Counted from the first letter of the stretch, positions 39,665 to 48,883 are shown. The stretch is 64,000 nt of DNA from UBA10649 sp964597445 (GCA_964597445.1 CAZQXO010000006.1:1-64000), one strand, 5' to 3'. Numbers and translations: made by a program. Notes: a model not told the origin generated them from the letters alone.

Positions 39665-40957
39665 GTGACGTCACCGACCCCGCTGCCGCGAGTCACCCCC
39701 GACTCGCCCGGGCGAGGCACCGGGCCCCACGCGAGCCCCGGACGCCTGCGCGTCACCACGAGGCCTGTGGCCGATCCGGGTTCGCTTCTCGACCGCCTGC
39801 CGCGGCAGGACCCGGTCGCGTGGGTCCGCAACGGCGAGGGACTCATCGGGTGGGGCATCGCGGCCCGGCTCGAGGTTCGGGGTCCGGAGCGCTTCAGCCG
39901 GACCCAGCGCTGGTGGTCCAACCTGTGCGCCGCCTTCGATATCGACGACACGGTGAGCATGCCGGGCACCGGTCCCGTCGCCTTCGGCTCCTTCTCCTTC
40001 GATGACGACTCCGCCACCTCCATCGTCATCGTGCCGCGCGTGATCGTCGGACGCCGATCCGGCCAGGCCTGGATCACCACGATCGGCGACGACGCATCCG
40101 CCCCCAGCTCGCTGCCACCCGCCTCGGTGGCGCAGGCGCCGGACTCCGTCACGTGGCGGGACGGCACGCGCTCCTCGGACGAGTGGGTCGCGACCGTGGC
40201 CGAGGCCGTCCGCCGGATCGACGCGGGTGAGCTGGACAAGGTCGTCCTCGCACGCGACATCGTCGGAGAGGTCACGGGTGAACTCGATCCTCGCTACCTG
40301 CTGAGCCGCCTCGCCGAGGACTACCCATCGACCTGGACCTTCTGCGTCGACACGCTCGTCGGCGCCACGCCCGAGCTCCTCGTTCGCCGCACAGGGGATC
40401 TCGTGACCAGCCGCGTGCTGGCGGGCACCGTGCGGCGGCTCAGCGACCAGAGCGACGAGGGACTCGCTCAGGCCCTGCTGTCCAGCGACAAGGACGCGAA
40501 GGAGCACGAGTACGCCGTGCATTCGGTGGCCAAGGCTCTGGCCGCACACTGCACCGACCTCGATGTGCCCGAGAGGCCACGTGTCCTCGCACTGGCCAAC
40601 GTCCAGCATCTCGCGACGGACGTCACCGGGCGGCTGGCCGACTCCTCCACGGTGCTCGCCCTGGCGGCCTCCCTGCATCCGACCGCAGCCGTGTGCGGCA
40701 CGCCGACCGAGCGTGCGTTCAGCCTGATCCGCGATCTGGAGGGCATGGACCGCGGCCGCTACGCCGGTCCGGTCGGCTGGTTCGACTACCTCGGTGACGG
40801 GGAGTTCGGCATCGCCCTGAGATGCGCCGAGGTCGACATGAGCGAGGGTCGTATCCGCGCCTTCGCGGGATGCGGCATCGTGGCCGGCTCGAACCCACGC
40901 GACGAGCTCGATGAGTCTCGAGCCAAGCTCCAGCCCATTCGCGGGGCCGTGGGCTGA
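39665..40957 (+). CDS. menF: Isochorismate synthase
   Basis: Chorismate-binding enzyme of 430 residues that converts chorismate to isochorismate, the first menaquinone-specific step. The C-terminal half carries the family core: DKVVLARDIVGEV, FCVDTLVGATPELLVRR, GTVRRL, KEHEYAVHSVAKAL, HLATDVTGRL and LHPTAAVCGTPTERAF, then GRYAGPVGWFDYLGDGEFGIALR. The GTG at 39665 is the leaderless start. It could also feed a siderophore pathway, but the clustered men genes make menaquinone the simple reading. Confidence 0.92.
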   Translation: MTSPTPLPRVTPDSPGRGTGPHASPGRLRVTTRPVADPGSLLDRLPRQDPVAWVRNGEGLIGWGIAARLEVRGPERFSRTQRWWSNLCAAFDIDDTVSMPGTGPVAFGSFSFDDDSATSIVIVPRVIVGRRSGQAWITTIGDDASAPSSLPPASVAQAPDSVTWRDGTRSSDEWVATVAEAVRRIDAGELDKVVLARDIVGEVTGELDPRYLLSRLAEDYPSTWTFCVDTLVGATPELLVRRTGDLVTSRVLAGTVRRLSDQSDEGLAQALLSSDKDAKEHEYAVHSVAKALAAHCTDLDVPERPRVLALANVQHLATDVTGRLADSSTVLALAASLHPTAAVCGTPTERAFSLIRDLEGMDRGRYAGPVGWFDYLGDGEFGIALRCAEVDMSEGRIRAFAGCGIVAGSNPRDELDESRAKLQPIRGAVG

Positions 40958-40972
40958 CGCTCCCGCCGGTCC

Positions 40973-42625
40973 TCAGTCCAGATCTGCGACGAGGCAGACC
41001 ACGGACGACCCCAGGTCATGATCGTCGGACGGCACCCACGTCACGCTCGACGCGTCCAGCAGGCCGCGCATGGGTCGGTTGGTCGCCAGCACGTAGGCCA
41101 CGAGCCGACGGAACGCCCAACGTCGTGCCACGTCGATCAGGTGCTCGGTGACGATGGCTCCCACGCCGCGGCCATGCCAGGCGTCATCGACCAGCACCGC
41201 GATCTCCGCGCCGTCGGCGTCGTCCGGCCCGAGTGGGAACACGTTGCCCAGCGCGATGATGGTGTCGTGCTCATCCGTCGCCACGAGAGTGGCGCCGCGG
41301 TGACCTCCTGAGATGCGCCGCAACTGCTCCTCCCGCCACGTGTTCATCGGCGTGAAGTAGCGCTCGTAGCGTGACTCCTCCGAGCAGCGCTGATGCAACT
41401 CCTCCACCCCGACGGTGTCCGCGGGGCGCCCCAGACGCACCGTGATCGACGACCCGTCACGCGCCTGCTCGCGCCACCCGTACCCGTCAGCCTCACCCCA
41501 TGCCTGCGCCACTGCCGCCACGAGTTCGAGAAGTGCCGAGGCGCGCGCCCGCTCCGTTCGAGTGAACGGCGCCTGGCGGCGGAAGAGCAGGACGTGACGG
41601 TCCGGGGTCCACTGCAGTCGCAGCACATCGTCGGAGGCGTTCTCCCCCTCGATCGCCTCCACCACGGCCCAGGAGTCGGCGAGGACGAGCTCGGCTGCCG
41701 ACTCAGGTGCCTTCTCCGGGTGCTGCACGAGCCGGGCACTCAGCTCCAGGACGCGCGTGGCGATGTCGTCGGCGTCCTCCTCACGCCCGACCGCAACGAT
41801 CACGTCGTCACTGATCGCAGACAGGCCATGGACGATGGTCGATCGGTCGACATCCGCGGGTGACATCAGGACGAGGTCGACCAGCTGCCGATCGTCATCG
41901 AGACGCGCCGTGAAGAGGCCCGCAACCCGCACTCGGAGCCGAGAGAGCAGGTGGAGGAGTTGCGCCGTCTGGGCCGCCTGCGCCGGGATCGTGACCCTCG
42001 CCCGCCAACGCCGATCCGTCGGCTCGTCCGAGACCAGATCCACGGAGGCCAGCGCATCGAGCATGCGTGCCGTGAGTCCGATCCACGTGCCGGCATCGCT
42101 CCAGCGCGGGGCAACCGGAGCCAGGAGGGCGAGGCCGAGACCGACCGCGATGATGTGGAGAACGGCTGCTGCATCGTCCACGACATCGGACGCCCCCGAG
42201 GAACCGCGGAGCTGATGCACCACGGACTCCGCGGCAGCCCATCGTCGATCGAGGCGGTCGGCGACCATGCTGCGGAGATGCTCGTCGTAGGGGGCGAGGG
42301 CGATCGCCTGCAGTTCGCGTGGGTCCCACGCGGCGCCGGGATCACCGAGGACGTCGCGTGCCGCCCGCAGCAGCGCCTGCAGGGCCGGCTCGGAGGGCTC
42401 GCGTGCCTGCTGGGCGAGGCTCTCGGCCACCGGCGGGAAGGGAAGGGAGGCCACGACCTCCCGAAGCAGGTCGGTGCGGGAGGAGGCGACGTCGTCCATG
42501 GATCGACCGCCGACGCCCGCCGCCCTGGCTACATCCCTTCGTCGCGTGCGCGCGATCCCCTCCTCCGCGAGGAGGCGTGCCGCCGCCGCGATCACGCGAT
42601 CACGACTCTCCTGATCTGCGCTCAC
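40973..42625 (-). CDS. TetR-like HTH / ACT-like / GNAT acetyltransferase fusion
   Basis: Protein of 550 residues with at least three parts. Residues 1-50 look like a TetR helix-turn-helix (RVIAAAARLLAEEGIARTRRRDVARAAGV), but the recognition end GVGGRSMDDVASSRTDLL is unlike the usual SxGxLYxHF. Residues 55-200 resemble a TetR ligand-binding domain. Residues 206-280 (RARVTIPAQAAQTAQLLHLL) look like an ACT domain, and 310-385 have a GAF-like end (PFTRTERARASALLELVAAV). Residues 393-550 are a GNAT domain with the acetyl-CoA loop WHGRGVGAIVTEHL. ACT-GNAT proteins in actinobacteria are amino-acid-controlled lysine acetyltransferases; the added TetR half is unusual. It interrupts the men cluster, convergent with menF. 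Function unknown. Confidence 0.75.
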   Translation of the reverse strand: MSADQESRDRVIAAAARLLAEEGIARTRRRDVARAAGVGGRSMDDVASSRTDLLREVVASLPFPPVAESLAQQAREPSEPALQALLRAARDVLGDPGAAWDPRELQAIALAPYDEHLRSMVADRLDRRWAAAESVVHQLRGSSGASDVVDDAAAVLHIIAVGLGLALLAPVAPRWSDAGTWIGLTARMLDALASVDLVSDEPTDRRWRARVTIPAQAAQTAQLLHLLSRLRVRVAGLFTARLDDDRQLVDLVLMSPADVDRSTIVHGLSAISDDVIVAVGREEDADDIATRVLELSARLVQHPEKAPESAAELVLADSWAVVEAIEGENASDDVLRLQWTPDRHVLLFRRQAPFTRTERARASALLELVAAVAQAWGEADGYGWREQARDGSSITVRLGRPADTVGVEELHQRCSEESRYERYFTPMNTWREEQLRRISGGHRGATLVATDEHDTIIALGNVFPLGPDDADGAEIAVLVDDAWHGRGVGAIVTEHLIDVARRWAFRRLVAYVLATNRPMRGLLDASSVTWVPSDDHDLGSSVVCLVADLD

Positions 42626-42665
42626 GGATCCACGCTACGCCGGTGTGGCCACGGCGCCGGTGTCG

Positions 42666-44426
42666 CTACGCGAACTCCAGGGCCGAAGTCACGGCCCGCT
42701 GCACGTCGGCCAGGACCTCCGCCTCCCGGGACCGTTCGCAGGTGCGCGCCACGACCACTCGGACGCCGCCGAGTCCGAGGGCGTCCTCCAGCGCCTCGGT
42801 CAGGGCGGAAGCGGAGTCGACGGTCACCGCGACCACGCCCAGCGATGCCGCCACCTCGGCGATGTCCACGCCCAGAGGGTTGCCGAACACACGCTCGAAC
42901 ACCTCGGGCGGAACCGACCGACCCTGCTCCAGTGACGAGAAGATGCCTCCGCCGTCGTTGTCGGCGACGACGATCACGAGATCGGGTCGCTCCTCGTCAC
43001 CCGGCGCGAGGAGACCATGGGCGTCGTAGAGGAACGTCTGGTCGCCGACGAGGGCGATCGCCCCCGCCCCTCCGTTGCGCTGCAGCGCCGAGGCCGCACC
43101 CCAGGCGGTGGAGATGCAGCCGTCGATGCCGGAGGTCCCCCGGTTGCCCAGGACGACGGCGTCCTGGACGGTATTGGCAGCGAAGGATCCGAGATGTCGG
43201 ACGGGCCACGAGGGACCGATCAGGAGAAGACCTCCGTCGGGCACCTGCGCCGCTGTCAGCCGCGCCACGTGCATCCCCGTCAGGGCATCGTCGGCGGAGA
43301 ACAGAGCCGTCTCCACCGCAGCAGCCGCCAGAACATCCGCCCGCTGCCAGGACTCGAGCCACTCCTCATCGATCTCGGCCTCCACTGGAGGCAGGGGCAC
43401 GGATGCCACGACGAGGTCAGCCGAGCGCGTCGGGTCGCTCCACAGCGGACGGCTGTCGACCGCGAGGTGGAGGCCGGCGCGACCGATCATCCGCAGCACC
43501 GAGCGGTTCAGCCCGACCCGACCGACGGTCAGCACGAGATCGGGGATGTGCGTCTCCGCGAAGGCGTCATCAGCCAGCAGCAGGGGGGCGTGGCTCAGGG
43601 CGGTGCTGCATCCTGCCCCGTTGCCGCTCGGCTCGGAGATCACGGGCCAGCCGAGCGCATCGGACAGGTCGTCGACGAGTTCGACGGCGTCGGTGTCCTG
43701 GTGGTCACCCAGCACGATCACTCCGCGCGCCGGGACCACGACGTCGTCGAGCAGCGCCGTCAGGACGTCATCGAGCGGCGTGCTCATCCCCGCCACGAGC
43801 CGGGCGTCGGCTGTCCACGGCCGACCGTCAGGGCGCCCGTCGAGATCCTCCGGCCACTCGGGTTCTCCGACATCCAGGGCGTCGGGAACCAGCGGAAGGT
43901 CGAACGGCACGTTCAGGTGGACCGGTCCCGGTCGCAGGGCATCGGTGGCCGTGGCGACGGCACGCGCGATGGTCGACCTCCAGTACGCCACCTGGCCTGA
44001 TTCACGCACAGCAGGCGACATGTCGATGCTGATACGAACGTCCTGCCCGAAGATTCCCGCCTGGTCGATGGTCTGATTGGCTCCGATGTCACGCAGGCGC
44101 GGGGGGCGGTCAGCGGTGATGACCATCATGGGCACACCGGAATGGTCGGCCTCGACCACGGCGGGATGAACGTTGACAGCGGCCGTGCCCGAGGTGGTCA
44201 GCACGACGGCCGGGACTCCGGTCACCTTGCCGATGCCGAGCGCCGTGTACCCGGCGGATCGCTCATCGAGTCGCACATGGAGGGTGAGGTCGCCGCGGGA
44301 CTCCGCGGCCGCGAAGGCAAGCGCCATCGGAGTCGAGCGCGATCCCGGCGCCAGGACTGCATCAGTGATGCCGCAGCGCATGAGCTCATCGACAAGCACC
44401 ATGGCCTCGACCGTGGACGGATTCAC
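42666..44426 (-). CDS. menD: 2-succinyl-5-enolpyruvyl-6-hydroxy-3-cyclohexene-1-carboxylate synthase
   Basis: Thiamine-diphosphate enzyme of 586 residues that joins isochorismate and 2-oxoglutarate. It begins NPSTVEAMVLVDELMRCGITDAVLAPGSRSTPMALA, includes the active-site Glu region VRLDERSAGYTALG, TTSGTAAVNVHPAVVEA, NRGTSGIDGCISTAWG and the ThDP motif GDQTFLYDAHGL-NDGGGIF. The GTG at 44426 has GAGG three to four bases upstream and lies six bases after menC; the frame also opens at 44450. Note its use of 2-oxoglutarate, the probable KorAB substrate. Confidence 0.94.
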   Translation of the reverse strand: MNPSTVEAMVLVDELMRCGITDAVLAPGSRSTPMALAFAAAESRGDLTLHVRLDERSAGYTALGIGKVTGVPAVVLTTSGTAAVNVHPAVVEADHSGVPMMVITADRPPRLRDIGANQTIDQAGIFGQDVRISIDMSPAVRESGQVAYWRSTIARAVATATDALRPGPVHLNVPFDLPLVPDALDVGEPEWPEDLDGRPDGRPWTADARLVAGMSTPLDDVLTALLDDVVVPARGVIVLGDHQDTDAVELVDDLSDALGWPVISEPSGNGAGCSTALSHAPLLLADDAFAETHIPDLVLTVGRVGLNRSVLRMIGRAGLHLAVDSRPLWSDPTRSADLVVASVPLPPVEAEIDEEWLESWQRADVLAAAAVETALFSADDALTGMHVARLTAAQVPDGGLLLIGPSWPVRHLGSFAANTVQDAVVLGNRGTSGIDGCISTAWGAASALQRNGGAGAIALVGDQTFLYDAHGLLAPGDEERPDLVIVVADNDGGGIFSSLEQGRSVPPEVFERVFGNPLGVDIAEVAASLGVVAVTVDSASALTEALEDALGLGGVRVVVARTCERSREAEVLADVQRAVTSALEFA

Positions 44427-44431
44427 AAACC

Positions 44432-45421
44432 TCAGCCTTTCACGGCCCACGCCGCAGTGACGCGCTGGTGCCAGTACTCCACGCGCTCCCGTGACACCCG
44501 CCGCCGAGCCGCCTCTAGGGCATCGGGATCCGGACCCCGACGCAGGACGGGGACCTCGCCGGCGGAGGGGAGGATCGGAGTGCAGACGTCCTGCGCGAAG
44601 AGGTCGCCCGTGCCCAGCCCGCAGGCCAGAGGAAGGTCGTCGAGCGCGGCAGCCGCAGCGATGCCCGACTGCAGGCCGATGGAGGAATCCAGGGAACCGC
44701 TGATGACGACCGGCACGTCGAGCGCGTCGGCGATGCGGAGTGTGGCCTCGACCCCCCCGAGCGGAGCGACCTTGAGCACGGCCACGTCGGCGACGTCAGC
44801 CACGCGAAGCACAGGGTGATCAGCCTGACGGATCAGCTCGTCAACAGCGAAGGGAACGTCCACTCGGCGCCGCAGCTCGGCCATCTCCTCGCGGGAGCGG
44901 CAGGGCTGCTCGACGTACTCGATGCCGTGGGGTGCCAGAAGCCTCAGGGCCGCCGTGCCACGCTCGACATCCCATGCTCCATTGGCATCGACACGGATCG
45001 AGCCCTGACCGGCCCCGAGGGTGGCGCTCAGGACCTCGCGGACCCGCGCGACACGGGCCTCGTCCTGCTCGATGTCGGACGAGCCCACCTTCACCTTGAT
45101 CGTGGAGCAGCCACGATCCATCACCGCCGCACGGGTCAGCCGTCCGGCCTCGTCCGAACTCACCGCGGGGACGATCGCATTGACCGGTACGGCTGAGCGC
45201 ACCGGACTCGGCCAATCGCCGAATGCCGCCTCGACAGCGCAGTCGAGCCACCGCGCTGCGGCCGCATCCGGGTAGTCGTCGAACGGGGCGAACTCACCCC
45301 AGCCGGATGGCCCCTGGATCAGCAGGCCCTCACGGACCGTGAGCCCCCGGAACTCACGATGCAGGGTGAGTGCCACGGGCACCGCGCCCTCGAGCACGTC
45401 AGCCAGGGAGACAGCGGTCAC
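44432..45421 (-). CDS. menC: o-Succinylbenzoate synthase
   Basis: Enolase-superfamily dehydratase of 329 residues making o-succinylbenzoate. Active-site features: CSTIKVKVGSSD with the KxK lysines, RVDANGAWD, YVEQPC and FAVDELIRQ (the Asp, Glu and Asp/Glu metal ligands), and AVLKVAPLGG with the second catalytic Lys. The start is a GTG at 45421, two bases from the menB stop. It belongs to the menB-menC-menD operon. Confidence 0.93.
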   Translation of the reverse strand: MTAVSLADVLEGAVPVALTLHREFRGLTVREGLLIQGPSGWGEFAPFDDYPDAAAARWLDCAVEAAFGDWPSPVRSAVPVNAIVPAVSSDEAGRLTRAAVMDRGCSTIKVKVGSSDIEQDEARVARVREVLSATLGAGQGSIRVDANGAWDVERGTAALRLLAPHGIEYVEQPCRSREEMAELRRRVDVPFAVDELIRQADHPVLRVADVADVAVLKVAPLGGVEATLRIADALDVPVVISGSLDSSIGLQSGIAAAAALDDLPLACGLGTGDLFAQDVCTPILPSAGEVPVLRRGPDPDALEAARRRVSRERVEYWHQRVTAAWAVKG

Positions 45422-45423
45422 GG

Positions 45424-46356
45424 TCAGGGGCGCTTGGGGAACTGTCGGAAATCCGGTCGGCGCTTGTTCTTGTAGGCATCACGCCCATGCTGCGCCTCCT
45501 CCGTCATGTAGAACAGGAGCGTCGCATCACCGGCCAGCTGCTGCACACCTGCAAGGCCATCATCAGCAGCATTGTGCGAGGCCTTGAGCATGCGCAGCGC
45601 CAACGGGGACATCTCGAGCATGCGTCGCGCGATGTCGACGGTGGCGACCTCGAGATCCTCGATCGGCACGACCTCGTTGACGAGACCCCAGTCGAATGCC
45701 TGAGCGGCGCCGTACTGCTCGCACAGGTACCAGACCTCTCGCGAGCGCTTCTGCCCGATCGTGCGGGCCAGCAGGCCGGAGCCGTACCCGCCGTCGAAGG
45801 ATCCGACCAGCGGACCGGTCTGGCCGAACCGCGCATTGTCGGCGGCGATCGTCATGTCGCAGACCACGTGAAGGACGTGACCTCCGCCGATCGCGTACCC
45901 CGCCACCATCGCGACCACCGGCTTCGGTGTGCGCCGGATCTGGATCTGCAGGTCGAGCACGTTGAGGCGGCCGATCCCCTTGCGGGCAACATCGTCGTCG
46001 CCGATGTAGCCGTCGTCGCCGCGGATGCTCTGGTCCCCACCGGAGCAGAAGGCGAGATCGCCCTGACCCGTGAGGATGATGACGCCGATCTCGTCGTCAT
46101 CACGCGCGCGATTGAAGGCCTCCTGCAACTCGAACAGGGTCTGCGGCCGGAAAGCATTGCGGCGATGCGGTCGATTGATGGTGATCTTCGCGATTCCGGA
46201 CGCATCCCCCGTCGACACCTCGTAGCGGATATCGGAGTACTCCCCCTGCGACTCCCAGGTGCACGCCGGTATCGCGGACGAGTGACCGGGATCGACGAGT
46301 GCCGGGGAGCCCTCGGGGGCCACGGGGGGAAGCGGGTAGCGCGAACGGGTGTCCAT
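45424..46356 (-). CDS. menB: 1,4-Dihydroxy-2-naphthoyl-CoA synthase
   Basis: Crotonase-family ring-closing enzyme of 310 residues. It has RNAFRPQTLFELQEAFNRA, ILTGQGDLAFCSGGDQSIRG, the acidic flap GDDGYIGDDDVARKG, GYAIGGGHVLHVVCDMTIAAD, GPLVGSFDGGYGSGLLAR and a C-terminal AYKNKRRPDFRQFPKRP, all diagnostic for MenB. The first ~40 residues are a longer-than-usual polar lead. The ATG at 46356 lies seven bases after a TAGGTT box, so the message is likely leaderless. It diverges from menE. Confidence 0.95.
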   Translation of the reverse strand: MDTRSRYPLPPVAPEGSPALVDPGHSSAIPACTWESQGEYSDIRYEVSTGDASGIAKITINRPHRRNAFRPQTLFELQEAFNRARDDDEIGVIILTGQGDLAFCSGGDQSIRGDDGYIGDDDVARKGIGRLNVLDLQIQIRRTPKPVVAMVAGYAIGGGHVLHVVCDMTIAADNARFGQTGPLVGSFDGGYGSGLLARTIGQKRSREVWYLCEQYGAAQAFDWGLVNEVVPIEDLEVATVDIARRMLEMSPLALRMLKASHNAADDGLAGVQQLAGDATLLFYMTEEAQHGRDAYKNKRRPDFRQFPKRP

Positions 46357-46393
46357 GACGGGAAACCTACCCGGCGCCCTACGCTCGTGCTCG
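46357..46393. promoter_or_regulatory. Divergent menB/menE leaderless promoter pair
   Basis: Only 37 bases separate the two start codons. On the minus strand TAGGTT (46364-46369) lies seven bases before the menB ATG; on the plus strand TACGCT (46380-46385) lies eight bases before the menE ATG. Both fit TANNNT -10 elements of leaderless genes, and neither start has a Shine-Dalgarno sequence. The two promoters overlap and probably compete or share control. Confidence 0.55.
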
Positions 46394-47602
46394 ATGGTGA
46401 GTCGCAGCCTGCGCCGGGTCCCGGTGCCTCCGGGGATCGACGGTCCCGCACGCCTTCTGCCTGCCCTGGCGGACGCCCTCGCCGGCACCGGACCAGCCGT
46501 CGCCCCGGTGCCGACCGTCTCCTCCACGGTGTCGAACGACTACGTCATGAGCGTCCTCGCAGCCCTGCGCCCCGACGACACTCCGCTGGAGTCCGATGAC
46601 GTCGCCGTCGTGATCGCCACCTCGGGGTCGACCGGGGCACCCCGCGGCGTCCTGCACTCGACGCGAACACTGACCGCCCTCTCGGACGCCGTGCACGGTC
46701 CCGGCTCCCGTCCCCAGTGGATCCTCGCACTGCCCGTGACATCCGTCGGAGGCATCAACGTCCTCGTGCGGTCTCTCGCTGCCGATCGTGAGGCGATCGT
46801 GCTGCCCACGATCGGCGGCGCCGGGCCCTTCTCGCCGAGTGATTTCGCCGCAGCTGTCACCTCGGCACGACGTCACCACGAAGACGTTCGGGTCTCGCTC
46901 GTCCCCCCTCAGGTCGCGAGACTGCTGTCGGACGACGCTGGCACCCAGGCTCTGCGGGAATGTCGCCAGATCCTCGTGGGCGGGGCAGCTCTGCGGACGT
47001 CCCTGCGCGACATGGCCCGCGCGAACGGCATCACGCTGGTGTCGACCTACGGATCCACGGAGACGGCCGGAGGCTGCATCTACGACGGCGTGCCCCTGAC
47101 TGGCGTCGAGGCGGACATCGATCCGCAGACGGGCACCCTGGTGATCCGGGGCCCACATGTCGCCCTCGGCTATCGGTGCGAGCCCGAGCTCACGCGACAG
47201 TCCTTCACACCCGGGGGCTACCGGACTCCCGACATCGCACGCGTCGAGGACGACGGTCGCATCACCGTGATCGGTCGCACGGACGACGTTGTCATCATCA
47301 ACGGAGTGAACGTGTCCGTCACCGCTGTCGAGCACGCGCTCGCCGATCACCCGGACATCGAGGCAGCGGCCGTCGTGGCGGTCACCGACTTGGAGAGCGA
47401 ACCGCACCTGCATGCGTTCGTGGTGGTCCGCGACCATGCACCCCGGGCGATGGACGACGCCCGCGAGTCCGTCTCCCAGCGACTCGGCCGACCCGCACGA
47501 CCCCGGATGCACCCGGTCGACGCGCTTCCCCACCTGCCCAATGGGAAGGTGGACCGTCGCCTGCTGACCGAGCGGGCCTCATCGGAGCCCGAAGGAGCCT
47601 GA
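46394..47602 (+). CDS. menE: o-Succinylbenzoate-CoA ligase
   Basis: AMP-forming ligase of 402 residues, shorter than most ANL enzymes as is usual for actinobacterial MenE. It has the P-loop VVIATSGSTGAPRGVLHS, VGGAALRTSL, STYGSTETAGGCIYDG, the adenylate Asp in YRTPDIARV and the hinge/lysine end GRTDDVVIINGVNVS...LPNGKVDRRLL. The ATG at 46394 is preferred to an upstream in-frame ATG at 46349, which would overlap menB antisense. Its stop TGA shares bases with the menA start. Confidence 0.93.
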   Translation: MVSRSLRRVPVPPGIDGPARLLPALADALAGTGPAVAPVPTVSSTVSNDYVMSVLAALRPDDTPLESDDVAVVIATSGSTGAPRGVLHSTRTLTALSDAVHGPGSRPQWILALPVTSVGGINVLVRSLAADREAIVLPTIGGAGPFSPSDFAAAVTSARRHHEDVRVSLVPPQVARLLSDDAGTQALRECRQILVGGAALRTSLRDMARANGITLVSTYGSTETAGGCIYDGVPLTGVEADIDPQTGTLVIRGPHVALGYRCEPELTRQSFTPGGYRTPDIARVEDDGRITVIGRTDDVVIINGVNVSVTAVEHALADHPDIEAAAVVAVTDLESEPHLHAFVVVRDHAPRAMDDARESVSQRLGRPARPRMHPVDALPHLPNGKVDRRLLTERASSEPEGA

Positions 47603-48477
47603 TGGCGACGGCACAGCAGTGGTGGAAGGGCGCGCGTCCGCGGACCCTTCCCGCCGCGATCGCCCCCATCGCCGTGGGTGCCGGCCTCGGTGCCCAGGCC
47701 GGTGCCTTCGATCTCGGCCGCGTCCTGCTGGCTCTCGGTGTCGCCGTCCTGCTGCAGATCGGCGTCAACTACGCCAACGACTACAGCGATGGGGTCCGCG
47801 GGACCGATGCGACGCGTGTCGGTCCCGTGCGGCTGGTAGGGCAGGGACTCGCCAGTGCCGCAACGGTGAAGCGCGCCGCCTACGCGGCCTTCGCGGGCGC
47901 CGCGATCCTCGGCCTGATCCTCGTCATCCTGACCATGCAGTGGTGGCTGCTGCTCGTGGGAGGCGCGAGCATCACCGCGGCCTGGCTCTACACGGGTGGC
48001 CCCCGGCCGTACGGCTACGCGGGACTCGGCGAGACCTTCGTCTTCGTCTTCTTCGGCATCGTTCCCGTCATCGGCACGGCGTACGTGCAGACCCTGACGA
48101 TCACGGGGACCGATGTGCTGGCGTCGGTCGGCGTGGGCCTGCTCAGCTGCGCCATCCTCGTGACGAACAACCTGCGCGATCGTGACGGTGACGCCGAAGC
48201 GGGCAAGCGCACCCTGGCCGTGCGGCTGGGCGACGAGCGCACTCGGACGCTCTACACCGCTCTCGTCACCGGCGCACTCGTCATCCCGATCCTGCTCATC
48301 CCGGCGACCTCACCCGCCGTCGGGCTCGCGATGCTGTCGGGCCTGCTCGCCATCGTCCCGTTGCGGATCGTGCTCAGCGGCGCCTCCGGAGCGGCCCTCA
48401 TCCCCGCCCTGGCCTCCACCGGCGTCCTTCTGCTGGTCTACGGACTCTCGCTGGGCGCCCTGCTCGCCTTCGCGTGA
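47602..48477 (+). CDS. menA: 1,4-Dihydroxy-2-naphthoate polyprenyltransferase
   Basis: UbiA-family membrane prenyltransferase of 291 residues with about eight or nine helices. It attaches the polyprenyl chain to dihydroxynaphthoate. The first Asp-rich motif is NYANDYSDGVRGTD and the second NNLRDRDGDAEAGKRTL; ARPRTLPAAIAPIAVG opens the protein. It overlaps the menE stop (TGATG). The chain would come from the synthase at 22251-23246. Its last 168 bases overlap, on the other strand, the tail of the DUF4229-like gene. Confidence 0.95.
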   Translation: MATAQQWWKGARPRTLPAAIAPIAVGAGLGAQAGAFDLGRVLLALGVAVLLQIGVNYANDYSDGVRGTDATRVGPVRLVGQGLASAATVKRAAYAAFAGAAILGLILVILTMQWWLLLVGGASITAAWLYTGGPRPYGYAGLGETFVFVFFGIVPVIGTAYVQTLTITGTDVLASVGVGLLSCAILVTNNLRDRDGDAEAGKRTLAVRLGDERTRTLYTALVTGALVIPILLIPATSPAVGLAMLSGLLAIVPLRIVLSGASGAALIPALASTGVLLLVYGLSLGALLAFA

Positions 48478-48771
48478 GCCAACGGCCGAGACCGGCTCCG
48501 GCTCATCGACGTCCTCGGCCCTGGTGGCCGCATCGATCCGGGCATTGATCCGGGCGAAGAACCCCCCGGCCGCACGGCCCACCCGCCCTCGCTGCCGATC
48601 GAGGACCACGAGGCTGATGGCACCCGAGATCAGGATCGCCGCAACGGCCGACCACAGGGCATCCAGGGGCGTGAGCACCCACAGGAGGGCCCAGGCGCCG
48701 AGGAACACGAGCACCCGCAGCACGGTGTAGACCGCGACGGCGAGCGCCGTAGAGCTGGACGAGGAGGCCAC
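48310..48771 (-). CDS. DUF4229-like small membrane protein
   Basis: Predicted protein of 153 residues. Residues 8-53 hold two membrane helices (ALAVAVYTVLRVLVFLGAWALLWVL and a second ending AISLVVL) followed by DRQRGRVGRAAGGFFARINARIDA, the pattern of DUF4229 proteins that sit beside menA in actinobacteria. The last ~55 residues are Gly/Gln/Glu-rich, lie antisense to the menA 3' end and may be a chance read-through. The GTG at 48771 is preferred because TACGGT (48778-48783) lies six bases upstream, giving a leaderless start; an ATG at 48822 is possible. Function unknown. Confidence 0.7.
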   Translation of the reverse strand: MASSSSSTALAVAVYTVLRVLVFLGAWALLWVLTPLDALWSAVAAILISGAISLVVLDRQRGRVGRAAGGFFARINARIDAATRAEDVDEPEPVSAVGSREGEQGAQRESVDQQKDAGGGQGGDEGRSGGAAEHDPQRDDGEQARQHREPDGG

Positions 48772-48839
48772 GTCCCTACCGTACGTGAGGGTGACGAGGA
48801 CGTGCGCGGGAGCAGTGGTCACGTAGGCTTGCTAACGAG

Positions 48840-48858
48840 GGCCGGCAGGTCGCCGGCC
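48840..48858 (+). promoter_or_regulatory. 5' leader hairpin before the PLDc_N gene
   Basis: GGCCGGC, loop AGGTC, GCCGGCC forms a perfect 7-bp stem. It lies between a possible -10 (TAGGCT at about 48824-48829) and the GGGAGG ribosome-binding site at 48873-48878. It may stabilise or attenuate the message; nothing else supports a function. Confidence 0.4.
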
Positions 48859-48883
48859 GGCACGACGGATGAGGGAGGTTCCC

